Notes: generated by a model not told the origin, from the letters alone. Positions 41,796 to 51,518 are shown, numbered from the stretch's first letter. The stretch: DNA of 64,000 nucleotides from Polyangiaceae bacterium (GCA_016712345.1 JADJRH010000011.1:1488001-1552000); one strand, 5' to 3'. Made by a program: numbers and translations.

Positions 41796-42452
41796 ATGAA
41801 GATCAAGTTAGCTGTTATCGACCTCGAGTTGTCCACGCGTGCGAAGCGTATCGCTGCCGCGGTGGTGGTTCAACTCTTCGTTTTGGGCGGAGCCGCCGTC
41901 GCGTATGCGAACGTAGAACACACTTGGAGCGAGGGGGAACTGCTTACCGCCGCCCATCTGAACGGCACGTTCGAGAAACTGGACGAGCGCATCACATCCC
42001 TGGAAGCGGCGCACGTGTCCCTGGCTGCCAGCAGCGATGCGATCGAGACGGGCATGCTTGCGCAGGATCTGGTGTACGAGAGCATCAGCCTCGATTTGAC
42101 CCCCGGAACCTGGCGCATCGAAGGGTTCGCGACGCTGTCGACAAGCGTCTCGGCTGACGGCGTGCAGATCAGCCTTTGGAACGCTACGGACGGCGTCGAG
42201 ATCCCGATGTCGAGGAGCCCTGTGCAAACGACCATCGGTTATGGGGGCGCGCCAACCTGTGACGGCGTGAGCGCTCATTGCAGCCTGGTTGCAGCGACAA
42301 CATCGAGCGTTGTTACCGTGGCTGCCAATACGAAGATTCAGATCAAAGGCCACCGCAACGGATCCTCCACGATCTGGTTCGGGGCTTCCTTCCCTGCCGG
42401 AACGCTCGTGCTGCCTCCCAGTCACCGCTTGACCGCTGTTCGGATCAAATGA
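41796..42452 (+). CDS. Hypothetical membrane-anchored or secreted protein
   Basis: 218 residues from the ATG at 41796 with CGGAGGTAACG upstream. One hydrophobic helix at 18-39 (RIAAAVVVQLFVLGGAAVAYA) is followed by a heptad-like segment HLNGTFEKLDERITSLEAAHVSLA and a beta-rich part with DLTPGTWRIEGFATLSTS and IWFGASFPAGTLVLP. The layout recalls the stalk-plus-head of small phage-tail-fibre-like or C1q-like surface proteins. No family is assigned. Two cysteines in GGAPTCDGVSAHCSLV may pair. It follows the small lipoprotein by 15 bp. Confidence 0.65.
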   Translation: MKIKLAVIDLELSTRAKRIAAAVVVQLFVLGGAAVAYANVEHTWSEGELLTAAHLNGTFEKLDERITSLEAAHVSLAASSDAIETGMLAQDLVYESISLDLTPGTWRIEGFATLSTSVSADGVQISLWNATDGVEIPMSRSPVQTTIGYGGAPTCDGVSAHCSLVAATTSSVVTVAANTKIQIKGHRNGSSTIWFGASFPAGTLVLPPSHRLTAVRIK

Positions 42453-42694
42453 CCGTGTAGGCTACGCAGCTTCTGCGCTGCGACCGAGCACGGATAGACG
42501 ATCCAGCGGACATCTTCGGATCGCTTGCCTCAAACAATGCCGCCTCAAGGTGGCAGTGGTGGCGCAGTGCCGGGCGGCACGTCTGCTGCAGAGCGCTATT
42601 CGCGGAGCACGGCTTCGGCATTGCCCCATCCGTCCTCGACCGGAACAACTATGGGTAGACAAAACGGGCGAGCTCCACGAAAAAGGAGATTCCC

Positions 42695-43153
42695 ATGGGT
42701 TTCATGCCAGCACCGACCAGAATCAAGAAAACACAGGAAGAGATGGATGCCGAGCAAGAGGTGTGGGGGCGAACGATTTCGCGGCCACCTGGGGATCCGC
42801 ACCAAGTGAATCCCTTCAAACCGAATCCCAACCTGTACGCACGCTACCAGATCTTCCAGTTCGATTGCGAGGTGGGGTGGGTCTACGTCATTGGTGAGAG
42901 CGCTACACGGTGCAGGGAGCACTGGCAACTTTACACGCCGCACATCACCGGCGCGGGTGAGTCGCTTCCCAGTCAGCCGATTGCACCTCGGCGAGCGGCG
43001 TACACCTGGCCAAGCCAGGACGACTTCATCGGAGAAGCGAGGAACGTGAACATCCAGATTGTCTACAGAGATTCGACGGATGCCGTCCGCCCGCCCGCAA
43101 ACGCCGGGACAGGGGATTACGAGGCCATCACATCGACATGCACTGCCGGCTGA
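42695..43153 (+). CDS. Hypothetical protein
   Basis: 152 residues from the ATG at 42695; AAAAGGAGA lies 7 bp before. The text is MGFMPAPTRIKKTQEEMDAEQE, then YQIFQFDCEVGWVYVIGESA and a C-terminal DAVRPPANAGTGDYEAITS. No signal peptide and no known domain. The 3' end overlaps the kinase gene on the other strand by 37 bp (convergent). It may belong with the two small genes before it, although a 240-bp gap intervenes. Confidence 0.6.
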   Translation: MGFMPAPTRIKKTQEEMDAEQEVWGRTISRPPGDPHQVNPFKPNPNLYARYQIFQFDCEVGWVYVIGESATRCREHWQLYTPHITGAGESLPSQPIAPRRAAYTWPSQDDFIGEARNVNIQIVYRDSTDAVRPPANAGTGDYEAITSTCTAG

Positions 43154-45630
43154 GAAACCCACGTGCTCAGCCGATCGAGCGACTCCTGAACAGATAAGAT
43201 ATCAATCCGGAGACCCCACTTCGATTCGGGAACTTGAGCGGCCAACGCCCGGATGCGCTCCGCACCGAGGGGCGCTGAAGACAGCCGAGGAGCCACAAGC
43301 GCCAACACCTGAATGCCCACTCCGGGTATCGAGCAATCGAGCGCCTGTTCGTAAAGCGTTGTCGCTTCTTTTGTTTCGTCGCGCGCCTTGTCGCACGCGA
43401 GCGCCAGCGCCGAAATCAGCAGGAGTCCACCGCCGGTCTCTCCCACGGATGCCCAAGCCTGCCGCCCGCGAACGGCGAGCGATCGAGCGAGATCGAGGTC
43501 GCCTCCGCGCCACGCGGCGGCACTCTCGGTGAGGCAGGCCAGCGCCTCCAGCTCGGGAACATGAAGATTGGCGAGCGCTTCGATCCATGGGAGGTCGGGC
43601 GAAATGGGCTCCGCCCGCCGGTACGCAATGGCTCGGGCCACAACTTCAGTTTGAGCGCGTCCATACGCGTGCCGGCTCGCGCGCGCCAGGACGAGCGCTC
43701 GTTCAGCCGTCTCAAGTGCCTCGTCGAAACGAAAGTCTTCCATCAGCGCCGACGCCTGACTCGTCAGCGCGGCGCAGCGCACCGTCAACCAAGGGGCGCA
43801 CTCAGCCGACTCGCCGTGAAGCGTCGCCGCTTCGTCGTAGCGTCCTTGGCGGTATCGCAACCGGCCCAGCCAGCAGCAGAAAGCCGCGTGCGTCGCCGGA
43901 TCTGTTGATTCGCGCGTCCAGCCGGCGAGTTCCGCGATGACGGCTTCTTCGCGAGCCGGCGACGTGCGTCGCGCCGCCATCACACGGATCGAGCAGCGCA
44001 GCCGCTCCAGCGAGCGCTCGGCGAAAGGCTCTATGGACGAGGCCAGATCGAGGGCGCGTTCGTTCCACGCGCCGACAGCGAGCGCCGCGTAGACAAGTGC
44101 TTCGAGTCCGGCGATCGTTGCCGAGCGAGGGCCCGTGCGGCAGATCTCGTAGAGCACCCGATCGAGAGCTTGCGGCGCCGCGTCCGCGATCGCGACTTCG
44201 ACCCATAGAGCGAGCAGCCGCTCGATTCGATCGAGTGACTGGGTATTGGTGCGCCGGAGTGCCGCGAGGCCGTCGTGCAGCACGGCAGTCGCGTTGCCGA
44301 GCCGTCCCGATTCTGCAAGACGGTGGGCGAGCGCGAGCGCTTCGTCAGCGAAGGCCAGTGGGTCGTTCGGCGATATGTTCACCCAGAGTCGGGTCTCCAG
44401 CTGATCCACCGCTTCGCGCTCGATAACGAGCCGCGCGTTTGGGCCCATTTGCCAGCGACAGTGACCGGCGCGCACCCACGCATCCAGCTCCTCTCGAACG
44501 CGCCGTGGATCGCCGCTCGTTCGTTCGTGAAGCAATCGGGCCGCATCCTCTCGCACCGACGAAAGCGGATCATGCTCAACGAAGAGGCCTTGCAGCCGCT
44601 CCAGCGCGATTGCTGCCGACGCCTCCTCCAGGTGGCTCCACTGCGCCATGCCGAGCCGCGAGCCCGCCCGCCCACCGTGCAATCGCTCCAGCGCCTCGTG
44701 GGCCGATGCCGGACGATCTGCGGGCGAAGTCGCCAGGAGCGCATCCACGACGGACGCCACCTCAGCGGGCGTTGCCGGGGCCAGACTTGCGAGGGGGAGT
44801 GGCGCCTGGGTCTTGGCCGCGAGCAGCGCGGGCACATTGTCAGCATTGTGTGGGAGTTGACCGGCGAGTGCCTGGTAAAGCATCGCGCCCACAGCGTAGA
44901 GATCGGCGCGCGCGTCGATTCGTCCGGCAAGGAGCTGCTCCGGTGCGAGATATGCCGGCGTTCCAACAATGCGCCCGCCGTTTTCCGCCTCGAACACCGA
45001 AGCGAGCGAAAGGCCGAAGTCGAGCACCACTGGTCGCATCGCGTTGTCGACAAGCACGTTGGCGGGCTTGAGATCCCGGTGGACGATGCCCGCGTCGTGG
45101 ACACGCGCCAGCGTCTCCAAAAGCAACTCCACGGTGGGCGAGATGTTTTCCCACCGAGCCGCCGCCCCGGTGCCGGGAAATGGGACACCATGCACGAGAG
45201 GCATCACCAGAAACACCGTGCCGTTCGCGACGCCTTCGTCCAGAAGCTGGACTACCCCCGGCAGGCGAAGCCGGCGCAGGGATGCGATCTCCACACGCGC
45301 GCTGACCGCTTGGTCTACCGATCGAGCAACCAGCAGTTTCACCGCCACCCGTGTGCGGGCGAGCCGGTCTTCCGCAGTCCAGACCACGCCGTGTGCGCCT
45401 TGCCCGAGCGGCTTGACGAGTTGGTACCGAGTGGCGATCAGCGTGCCGGGCGTAAGATTCAGGCTCGACTGCGCGCGGCGAGGGGCAGAGATATGCGCCA
45501 CGTCTTTAAGGAACGAATCGAAGCTCTCGGACGGAGACGTCGCACAATGCGACGACATAGTGTTCGCCGACGAATCCGCGGTGCGCTCACCGGAGGATCT
45601 CAGCGGTTTTTCGCCGACCCGCCCGCTCAT
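43117..45630 (-). CDS. Serine/threonine protein kinase with helical C-terminal repeats
   Basis: 837 residues; the ATG at 45630 overlaps the sigma-factor stop by 4 bp. The kinase domain is at about residues 68-325: glycine loop GQGAHGVVW (76-84), VAVKLL with K98, HRDLKPANVL (D186) and DFGLS (204-208). The remaining 500 residues are helical with repeated Ala/Leu/Arg pairs, as in TPR-type scaffolds of myxobacterial kinases. It lacks a membrane helix, so it is cytoplasmic. The direct coupling to the upstream sigma gene suggests a signalling pair. The substrate is unknown. Confidence 0.93.
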   Translation of the reverse strand: MSGRVGEKPLRSSGERTADSSANTMSSHCATSPSESFDSFLKDVAHISAPRRAQSSLNLTPGTLIATRYQLVKPLGQGAHGVVWTAEDRLARTRVAVKLLVARSVDQAVSARVEIASLRRLRLPGVVQLLDEGVANGTVFLVMPLVHGVPFPGTGAAARWENISPTVELLLETLARVHDAGIVHRDLKPANVLVDNAMRPVVLDFGLSLASVFEAENGGRIVGTPAYLAPEQLLAGRIDARADLYAVGAMLYQALAGQLPHNADNVPALLAAKTQAPLPLASLAPATPAEVASVVDALLATSPADRPASAHEALERLHGGRAGSRLGMAQWSHLEEASAAIALERLQGLFVEHDPLSSVREDAARLLHERTSGDPRRVREELDAWVRAGHCRWQMGPNARLVIEREAVDQLETRLWVNISPNDPLAFADEALALAHRLAESGRLGNATAVLHDGLAALRRTNTQSLDRIERLLALWVEVAIADAAPQALDRVLYEICRTGPRSATIAGLEALVYAALAVGAWNERALDLASSIEPFAERSLERLRCSIRVMAARRTSPAREEAVIAELAGWTRESTDPATHAAFCCWLGRLRYRQGRYDEAATLHGESAECAPWLTVRCAALTSQASALMEDFRFDEALETAERALVLARASRHAYGRAQTEVVARAIAYRRAEPISPDLPWIEALANLHVPELEALACLTESAAAWRGGDLDLARSLAVRGRQAWASVGETGGGLLLISALALACDKARDETKEATTLYEQALDCSIPGVGIQVLALVAPRLSSAPLGAERIRALAAQVPESKWGLRIDILSVQESLDRLSTWVSQPAVHVDVMAS

Positions 45631-46289
45631 GATTCGTCTCCCTCGTTTCCAAGAAGACCCGCCCGGCGACCCGCTTCTCTAAGCTGCTCTTTGAGCGTCT
45701 GAAAACGCTTGCGCAGCCGGGCGGACTCACGCTTTAGCGCCTCATTTGTGAGGGGTTTCTCATCTACGTCGTGGAGAACGAGCGCGAGTTCATTCCACGG
45801 GAGCTGCCTGTCGACGCGCAACATCAACAACACCTGATCATCCGCCGGGAGCGCATCGCGAAGGGCAGCCAGTTTGCTGCGTTTCTCGGTGCGGAGGAAA
45901 GAGAGCGTCTCCGTTCGGACCTTAGCTTCAACGTCGGAGAGCGCCTTATCATCTGCAAACGGCCGAATGCGCGCATCGCGCCGCCGCGCATCGCGACGGT
46001 AGCGGAGCGACGCGTGCCTCGCGATCGCGTAGGCCCAGGCCCGAATTGATCCACGATGCTCGAAAGCCGCGATGGACTTAAAGACGGCCTCCGCGAACAT
46101 CGAGAACACCTCCCCCGCGTCATCCTCGCTTCGATGCAGCGCTGCGAGGAACCCCAAAATCTCCGGCCCGTAGCGTTGCAGAAGCAGCGTGACGGCAAGG
46201 TTTTGTTCGCCGTCCGCGAGCGCTTCGAGGAGCCGCGATTCATGCGAGCCCTGGCTGGGGACATCTGCAGAGGGCATTGCGACGATCAT
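45627..46289 (-). CDS. ECF-like RNA polymerase sigma factor
   Basis: 220 residues from the ATG at 46289 (MIVAMPSADVPSQ); another ATG is 12 bp later, and a much longer in-frame start at 46385 lies in the 32-bp intergenic element. Region 2 is DAGEVFSMFAEAVFKSIAAF and IRAWAYAIARHASLRYRRDARRR; region 4 is LRDALPADDQVLLMLRVDRQLPWNELALVL and the following helix. Together these fit an extracytoplasmic-function-type sigma. It is upstream of and translationally coupled to a Ser/Thr kinase gene, so phosphorylation may control it. No anti-sigma gene is visible. Confidence 0.85.
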   Translation of the reverse strand: MIVAMPSADVPSQGSHESRLLEALADGEQNLAVTLLLQRYGPEILGFLAALHRSEDDAGEVFSMFAEAVFKSIAAFEHRGSIRAWAYAIARHASLRYRRDARRRDARIRPFADDKALSDVEAKVRTETLSFLRTEKRSKLAALRDALPADDQVLLMLRVDRQLPWNELALVLHDVDEKPLTNEALKRESARLRKRFQTLKEQLREAGRRAGLLGNEGDES

Positions 46290-46384
46290 CGTACGCCCTG
46301 TTGCCTCGGTTGGGAAGCCGGAAACCCCGATGACTTCCTTGCGTGTTCCGCGCGCCTGATCCCAAGTGCCGCGCGTGTGGCCCA

Positions 46385-46416
46385 TTCACTCGCGCGAACG
46401 TACAGCTTCACTGAAA
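46385..46416 (+). repeat. 32-bp intergenic element, copy C
   Basis: Plus-strand copy in the divergent gap before the sigma-factor gene. Ends in CACTGAAA as copy D does. Confidence 0.7.
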
Positions 46417-46439
46417 CGATATACCGCTGCACGGCGCGC

Positions 46440-46478
46440 CCCCTCCCTGAGCGAGCACCGCGAGCGATTTGGGAGGGG
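46440..46478. other. Inverted repeat in a divergent promoter gap
   Basis: CCCCTCCC at 46440-46447 pairs with GGGAGGGG at 46471-46478 across a 23-bp loop. Because both flanking genes point away, it is not a terminator; it may be an operator or RNA structure. Confidence 0.4.
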
Positions 46479-46588
46479 CAGACGGCGCGCAGGCGCTTGC
46501 GCCGAGCACCGACCGGGGTGGGCAGCTCAGGCATTGCGCCGTCGATTGTTTGCAGATCGCGCCCCACAATCGCGTATAGAATGCTCCG

Positions 46589-47993
46589 ATGAGTCCCACC
46601 ACTGAATCGGCGGTCACCGACGCACCTTCCCCCGAAGGCGACCAAGTTGACCCGACAACGCTGCGCCGCGTGCTCATTGCCTCGTCGCTGGGCACCCTGT
46701 TTGAGTGGTATGATTTCTACCTCTACGGCAGCCTCGCCGTGTTCTTCGGCAACCTCTTTTTCCCGGCTGGAAACGAAACAGCGCAGCTCCTCGCCAGCCT
46801 TGCCACCTTCGGCGCAGGCTTCGGCGTTCGCCCGCTCGGCGCCGTCGTTTTTGGTCACATCGGCGATCGAATCGGCCGCAAATACACCTTTCTCGTCACC
46901 ATGGCAACCATGGGGCTCGCCACCGCCCTGACGGGTCTTCTACCCACGTACGCCTCCGCCGGCCTCGTTGCCACCGTCGCTCTTGTGTTTCTCCGGCTTC
47001 TTCAGGGCCTTGCGCTCGGCGGTGAATACGGCGGCGCCGCAACCTACGTTGCTGAACACGTTCCCGACTCGCGCCGCGGTTTTTATACAAGCTTCATTCA
47101 GACAACTGCCACGCTCGGCTTTTTTCTGAGCATGGGAGTGATCGGTACTACACGCGTTGTATACGGCGAGGCGGCGTTTTAAAGAGTTTGGCTGGCGCGT
47201 GCCCTTCCTCGTCTCGTTCATTCTGCTCGGTGTTTCGCTGTACATTCGCTTAAAAATGCGTGAATCGCCGCTTTTTGCAAAGCTAAAAGCCACAGGGAAA
47301 ACCAGTCAAAATCCCCTCAAAGAGAGCTTTACAAATCCCGTCAACCTGCGTTACGTCCTCATCGCTCTGTTCGGCGCCACCGCCGGCCAAGGCGTTGTTT
47401 GGTACACCGGGCAGTTTTACGCGCTGACCTTTCTTCAAGCATCCCTGGGGGTAGACTGGAAAACGGCGTACGTTCTTGTATCGATCGCGCTCGCCGTCAC
47501 AACGCCCCTTTTTGTCGTGTTTGGCTGGCTTTCAGATCGCGTGGGTAGGAAAAAAATAATGCTTGCGGGCTGCGCCCTTGCCGCCCTTACCTACCTACCC
47601 ATTTACATCGCACTCCACCATTTCACCCGGCCCGCCACATTCAGCTCCCTCGCTGTTGTATTGCTTCTCATCATTCAGATGGTGTACGTTTGCATGGTGT
47701 ACGGGCCCGTTGCGGCTTTTCTTGTAGAACTTTTTCCTACCCGCATTCGATACACCTCCATGTCCGTGCCCTACCATCTTGGCAACGGCTGGTTCGGCGG
47801 CTTTCTACCCTTGATTGCAACGGCCGTTACCACAAGCGCCTCGGTCAAAACAATCTTCGGTGACGGAGCCCGCTACACCGGCCTGATCTACCCTATTTTT
47901 GTGTGCCTCGTCACCCTCGTGGTTTCATTGCTCTTCATCCATGAAACCAAAGGCCACAAAATCGACGCCGACGCCCACCATGGGCGAAGTTGA
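46589..47993 (+). pseudogene. MFS transporter of the MHS type, broken by a frameshift
   Basis: Two adjacent frames make one complete protein. Codons from 46589 give LGTLFEWYDFYLYGSLAVFFGN, GVRPLGAVVFGHIGDRIGRK, LALGGEYGGAATYVAEHVP, ending GEAAF, stop at 47182. From about 47177 a shifted frame continues KEFGWRVPFLVSFILLG, LSDRVGRKKIML to a stop at 47993. In intact relatives the text runs GEAAFKEFGWRVPF. Removing one T from TTTT at 47177-47180 restores it, so it is either a one-base insertion or a read error. The family moves organic acids, amino acids or osmolytes with protons. Twelve helices would be present in the repaired form. Confidence 0.85.
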
Positions 47994-48065
47994 TGGTGCC
48001 CTCGGTGTACCCAGCCGCAAGGAGACTCCCATCCGCGTTTCTAGCCACGGGTGGCGGCCAACCAA

Positions 48066-48097
48066 TTCCTGCCACACTGTTCGTTCGCCCGCGTGAA
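48066..48097 (-). repeat. 32-bp intergenic element, copy B
   Basis: Minus-strand copy, 73 bp after the broken MFS gene. It differs from copy A at about two positions. Confidence 0.7.
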
Positions 48098-48164
48098 TGG
48101 GCCGGCTGAACGGCGAGGCCGACTCGCGGGCGCTCACCGATGCCAGTGACGATCTGCGAGCCGG

Positions 48165-49994
48165 TCAAAGCGCTCGGGCGGGGCGTATTCCAGCGTCCCG
48201 GAGCCGGCGGGTGTGGTCGACGAGGGTGGGCCAGGCGCCGACGAGGGCGCCATAACCTCGCAACATCGAGCGATACACGGCCCCCGTGCGCTCCGCGCCG
48301 AACGCCGCGGCGAGGTCGCGCGGCACAGCGAATCCCGGCGTCGCCAGCGCGCGCCGTGTCCCGGACAGGTAGCTGTCGGCGGCCTCTGCCCACCACGAGG
48401 GGCTGCGCCCGAGCACGCGCAGCCGCTCATCGAGTTCGAACATCCGGCGCGTGCGCTCGCGCCACACGCGTGCCCGGAGCAGGGCGCCGAGATCCTCCGC
48501 TGGCAGATCTGCCCACGCGAGGAGCTGCCGAGCGAGGAGTGAGAGCGCGTGCTCCGGCGCGAGCGGCGGACTGTCGGCCAGCTCCCCTCGCATCAGACTG
48601 ACCAGCATGTCGTTGGCGTTGTTGCCCCCGAGCGAACTCCACACGCCCTCCAGCGTGTGGCTGCGTCCCCCCGGTGGGAGGTGGGCGACAACCTGCGGCA
48701 AAAATCCGAAGAAACCGTCCCGCCGCACCCACCGGACGGCCGCCCCGAAGACGCCGTCCTCGTTGCGCTCGACAGGCATGAATGGGGGCATGAGGCCCGT
48801 CAGATCGACTCCAAGGTTGAGCCCCATGCAGAACGCGCTGTCGGCCACGGTGGGGCACGACGCGCCGCGCACGATCCGGCGCGAGGTGAACGCCTGATCG
48901 TATACACCGCGTGTTCTATGCAATCGTTCTCGCGAGCGCGCGCCAAGGAACAGGAGGAACGCGGGGGATCCAACGCCCGAGTCGCCCGCGACGCCGGATG
49001 CGGTCAGGACGATGCGCGAGGTCTCCGCCCGGAGGCGCCGCAGCGAACCCCATCCGAGCCGATCGAGCCGCAGCACCGCACCGCTGGGTGGGCGGAGGGC
49101 CTCGCTCACCCGCAGGCCGAGCATCTCTTCGTGCGCGGCGAGGTGATCGTGCGGGCCGGGTACGACGAGATCGAGCGCGTCTTTGCCCTCGTCGGGAAAC
49201 CAGAACCGCGTTGGATCGTCGTCGGAGGAAAGGGCTTTTCCGGACTCCGTATCTGGCACGGGCGCCACGCGACAGACGGTGTCGTCGTCTGCGAGGAGCA
49301 TCCGCCCGCCCGTGCCGTGAAGGAGAAGCACGTTGCGGTGGGCGCCGGCCCCGAAGTGCCGGGCATCCGTGCAAACGAGCCCGAAGCGCACGAGATCCTC
49401 CGGCACGCCGCTCGCCGCCGCGAGGGAGCGGACGAACTCCAACTTTTCCTCAAGGCCGGCATACGCAATGGGGGCCCCGATGCTGCGCGAGAGGGCTCGG
49501 AGGTGAGCGCGGGCCCGGTCGCGCGCGTCGCGGTCGGGCGCGTCGTCGGCGACGACGATCTCGATAGCGCGGCCGTGTGCACGTGCGTTTTCGTGATAGC
49601 TGACAATCGCGCGCTCAAGGAGGTCGGGGCGATCGCGCGTCGGGACACCCAGGCACGTAATGGGCCCGGGTGGCCGCGGGTCGGGGCCGAGCGCACCGCC
49701 GAGCACGCGGTCCGCGAGCGCGCGCTCGGGCACCAGCGCCCCGGCCTCGACCAAGCGAGCGAGCCCTTCGCGGAGCATGCCAGCTTCACGCCCGTCGGCC
49801 CCAAGCTCCGACGCGAGGTGCTCCACGTGGTCTTCGAGCGTGCGCGCCTCGACGAGCCCGCCGAGGAGCTTCGCACACCACAGGGGCACGAGCGTGCCGC
49901 CGGGCGAGAGCGGTGTGGCGATAAGCTCCTGTTCGTCTCCGACGCCGATGCGCACCGCGCCGGGCGGGGCGCGAAACCGAGCGGTTAGGTCCAT
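48165..49994 (-). CDS. Glycosyltransferase (GT-A fold) with PqqD-like N-terminal domain
   Basis: 609 residues from the ATG at 49994 (MDLTARFRAPPGAVRIGV); a GTG at 50030 would add 12 residues. Residues 1-95 have the short strand plus helix pattern (LSPGGTLVPLWCAKLLGGLVEA, LREGLARLVEAGALV) of PqqD-like RiPP recognition elements, including the closing LxxLxxxGAL. Residues about 107-240 carry the family 2 start ITCLGVPTRDRPDLLERAIVSYHEN, VVADDAPD, and the DXD-type MLLADDDTV. The 350-residue C-terminal domain is not recognised. The gene follows a protease gene whose product has a Gly/Ser/Tyr repeat tail, its possible target. The GT call is firm, the PqqD-like call moderate. Confidence 0.75.
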   Translation of the reverse strand: MDLTARFRAPPGAVRIGVGDEQELIATPLSPGGTLVPLWCAKLLGGLVEARTLEDHVEHLASELGADGREAGMLREGLARLVEAGALVPERALADRVLGGALGPDPRPPGPITCLGVPTRDRPDLLERAIVSYHENARAHGRAIEIVVADDAPDRDARDRARAHLRALSRSIGAPIAYAGLEEKLEFVRSLAAASGVPEDLVRFGLVCTDARHFGAGAHRNVLLLHGTGGRMLLADDDTVCRVAPVPDTESGKALSSDDDPTRFWFPDEGKDALDLVVPGPHDHLAAHEEMLGLRVSEALRPPSGAVLRLDRLGWGSLRRLRAETSRIVLTASGVAGDSGVGSPAFLLFLGARSRERLHRTRGVYDQAFTSRRIVRGASCPTVADSAFCMGLNLGVDLTGLMPPFMPVERNEDGVFGAAVRWVRRDGFFGFLPQVVAHLPPGGRSHTLEGVWSSLGGNNANDMLVSLMRGELADSPPLAPEHALSLLARQLLAWADLPAEDLGALLRARVWRERTRRMFELDERLRVLGRSPSWWAEAADSYLSGTRRALATPGFAVPRDLAAAFGAERTGAVYRSMLRGYGALVGAWPTLVDHTRRLRDAGIRPARAL

Positions 49995-50060
49995 CGGGGA
50001 GATGGTATCCGTTTTGGGGGCCGATTTCACGCATGTCCTGACTGGCGCGTTCGCCTCATG

Positions 50061-51518
50061 TCACCAGCCGCCGCCCCCTCCGCCGGCTCCTCCCCCGCCG
50101 GAGCCGCTATCCCCGCACCCGCCGTACCCCGAGCCGCCGGAGCCGCTATCGCCGTACCCACCGTAACCGGAGCCGGAGCCGCCGGCGCCGCCGGAGCCGC
50201 TATCGCCGTACCCGCCGTAACCGGAGCCGGAGCCGCCGGCGCCGCCGGAGCCGCTATCCCCGTACCCACCGTATCCCCCGCAGCCGGAGCTGCCGGCGCC
50301 GCCGGAGCCTCCGCTGTCGGTGCACTCGGAGCCGACTCCCATCGTGCCACTTCCGTCGAGGAGACAAATGGCGGTGAAGGTGTCGTTGCTGCCGGAGCCG
50401 TCGAAAGATAGCCAGTGGTCCCCGATCCACATCCCGGAGGCGCTGAGGGACATTTCGTCCGTGAACGGCGGGGCCGCCGAGGAGCCATACGAAGCGGCGC
50501 AGCTGGATCCAGAACCGCTGGAGCCTGAACCGCTGGAGCCTGAACCGCTGTCGCTGCCGGAGGAACTGCCGCCGTCGCCCGAATCACAGTAGGCCGACCA
50601 CTCGGCGATCTTGTCGATGAGCTGGTTGCGCCATTTCGGGATCTCGCCGTGTCCCGTGCCTTTAAGTTCGACCCATAGAGCTAGACTGCCGTCCGGCATG
50701 GTCAAGCTCGAATCCCCCACGAGATGATAGGAGGAGACGAACACGATCTGCTCGTTGGCGAAGGTCGGTCCTCCAGAGTCCCCGTGGCAGCCGAAGTGGC
50801 TGGTGTAGTGGTGACCCGGCTTCCGTCCCTGATACCTGTGCAACATCCCGCCCGCACTGAGTTCTTCCGCTTGCTCCGGCCAGGCGGCCACGAACTTGGA
50901 CCTGGCGTAGCGTTTTTCAAACGTCGAATCCGGCCCCGGCGACCCCAGCAAGGGGAGCGCCAAACGCTCGTGAGGCATGTGCACCTGGAAGACCGGTTTG
51001 TCGCACGAGGCTCCCCAGGTCTTCACGATCGTTCCGTCGGCGGGCAATGCGTCGGCGAGAGAAGGAAACATGAGGTCTGGACCGCAGCCTTGCTCAATGC
51101 GCACCAGCGCTACATCGTCCGGCCCAAGGCCCTGACCGAAGCTCTTGTACCCCAGCACCGCGAACCGCGCCGCGAAGTCGGACAGCTCGAAGGTCTTGTT
51201 CTCAGCGCGCACGGCCGATTCATCTTCGTTCGTTGCGAAACCCACGCAGTGCGCTGCCGTGAGCACCGCATTGCAAGACACCTGCGTCGCTGTGCACCGG
51301 AGCTGCCCGCCTTCGGCGAGCACGCCCACCGTCGGCGCTGTCCCGTCGTTCGGTTTGCCAGCGAAAATGGCGTCCTTGGTTGACCCAATGTCTTCCTCCG
51401 GGCCCCCCAACTTTGGCTCTGGCTCCAGACAGCCGATCGGCCAGAACGCCCCCAGCAGGGCCATCCAGCCGATCCAGCGCACACGTCGCCCAAGCCCCAC
51501 AATTCCGCGATCGCTCAT
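50061..51518 (-). CDS. Trypsin-like serine protease lipoprotein with Gly/Ser/Tyr repeat tail
   Basis: 485 residues. Signal peptide with lipobox PIGC (Cys30). The S1 triad is complete: H90 in LTAAHCVG, D134/D135 in PDDVALV and S248 in GDSGGP. After residue 320 a Ser/Gly linker, a short domain with WIGDHWLSFDGSGSN, and then the tail: three copies of an 18-residue unit GYGGYGDSGSGGAGGSGS, closing with Cys-containing and Trp-ended text. The final residue is Trp. The tail looks like a modification substrate or surface polymer segment. The downstream gene for a PqqD-like-headed glycosyltransferase is only 66 bp away. Confidence 0.88.
   Translation of the reverse strand: MSDRGIVGLGRRVRWIGWMALLGAFWPIGCLEPEPKLGGPEEDIGSTKDAIFAGKPNDGTAPTVGVLAEGGQLRCTATQVSCNAVLTAAHCVGFATNEDESAVRAENKTFELSDFAARFAVLGYKSFGQGLGPDDVALVRIEQGCGPDLMFPSLADALPADGTIVKTWGASCDKPVFQVHMPHERLALPLLGSPGPDSTFEKRYARSKFVAAWPEQAEELSAGGMLHRYQGRKPGHHYTSHFGCHGDSGGPTFANEQIVFVSSYHLVGDSSLTMPDGSLALWVELKGTGHGEIPKWRNQLIDKIAEWSAYCDSGDGGSSSGSDSGSGSSGSGSSGSGSSCAASYGSSAAPPFTDEMSLSASGMWIGDHWLSFDGSGSNDTFTAICLLDGSGTMGVGSECTDSGGSGGAGSSGCGGYGGYGDSGSGGAGGSGSGYGGYGDSGSGGAGGSGSGYGGYGDSGSGGSGYGGCGDSGSGGGGAGGGGGGW
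50137..50300 (-). repeat. 54-bp tandem repeat in the protease tail
   Basis: agccgctatc starts at 50141, 50195 and 50249, an exact 54-bp period of three units. They encode the 18-residue Gly/Ser/Tyr/Asp units of the protease tail. Confidence 0.9.
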
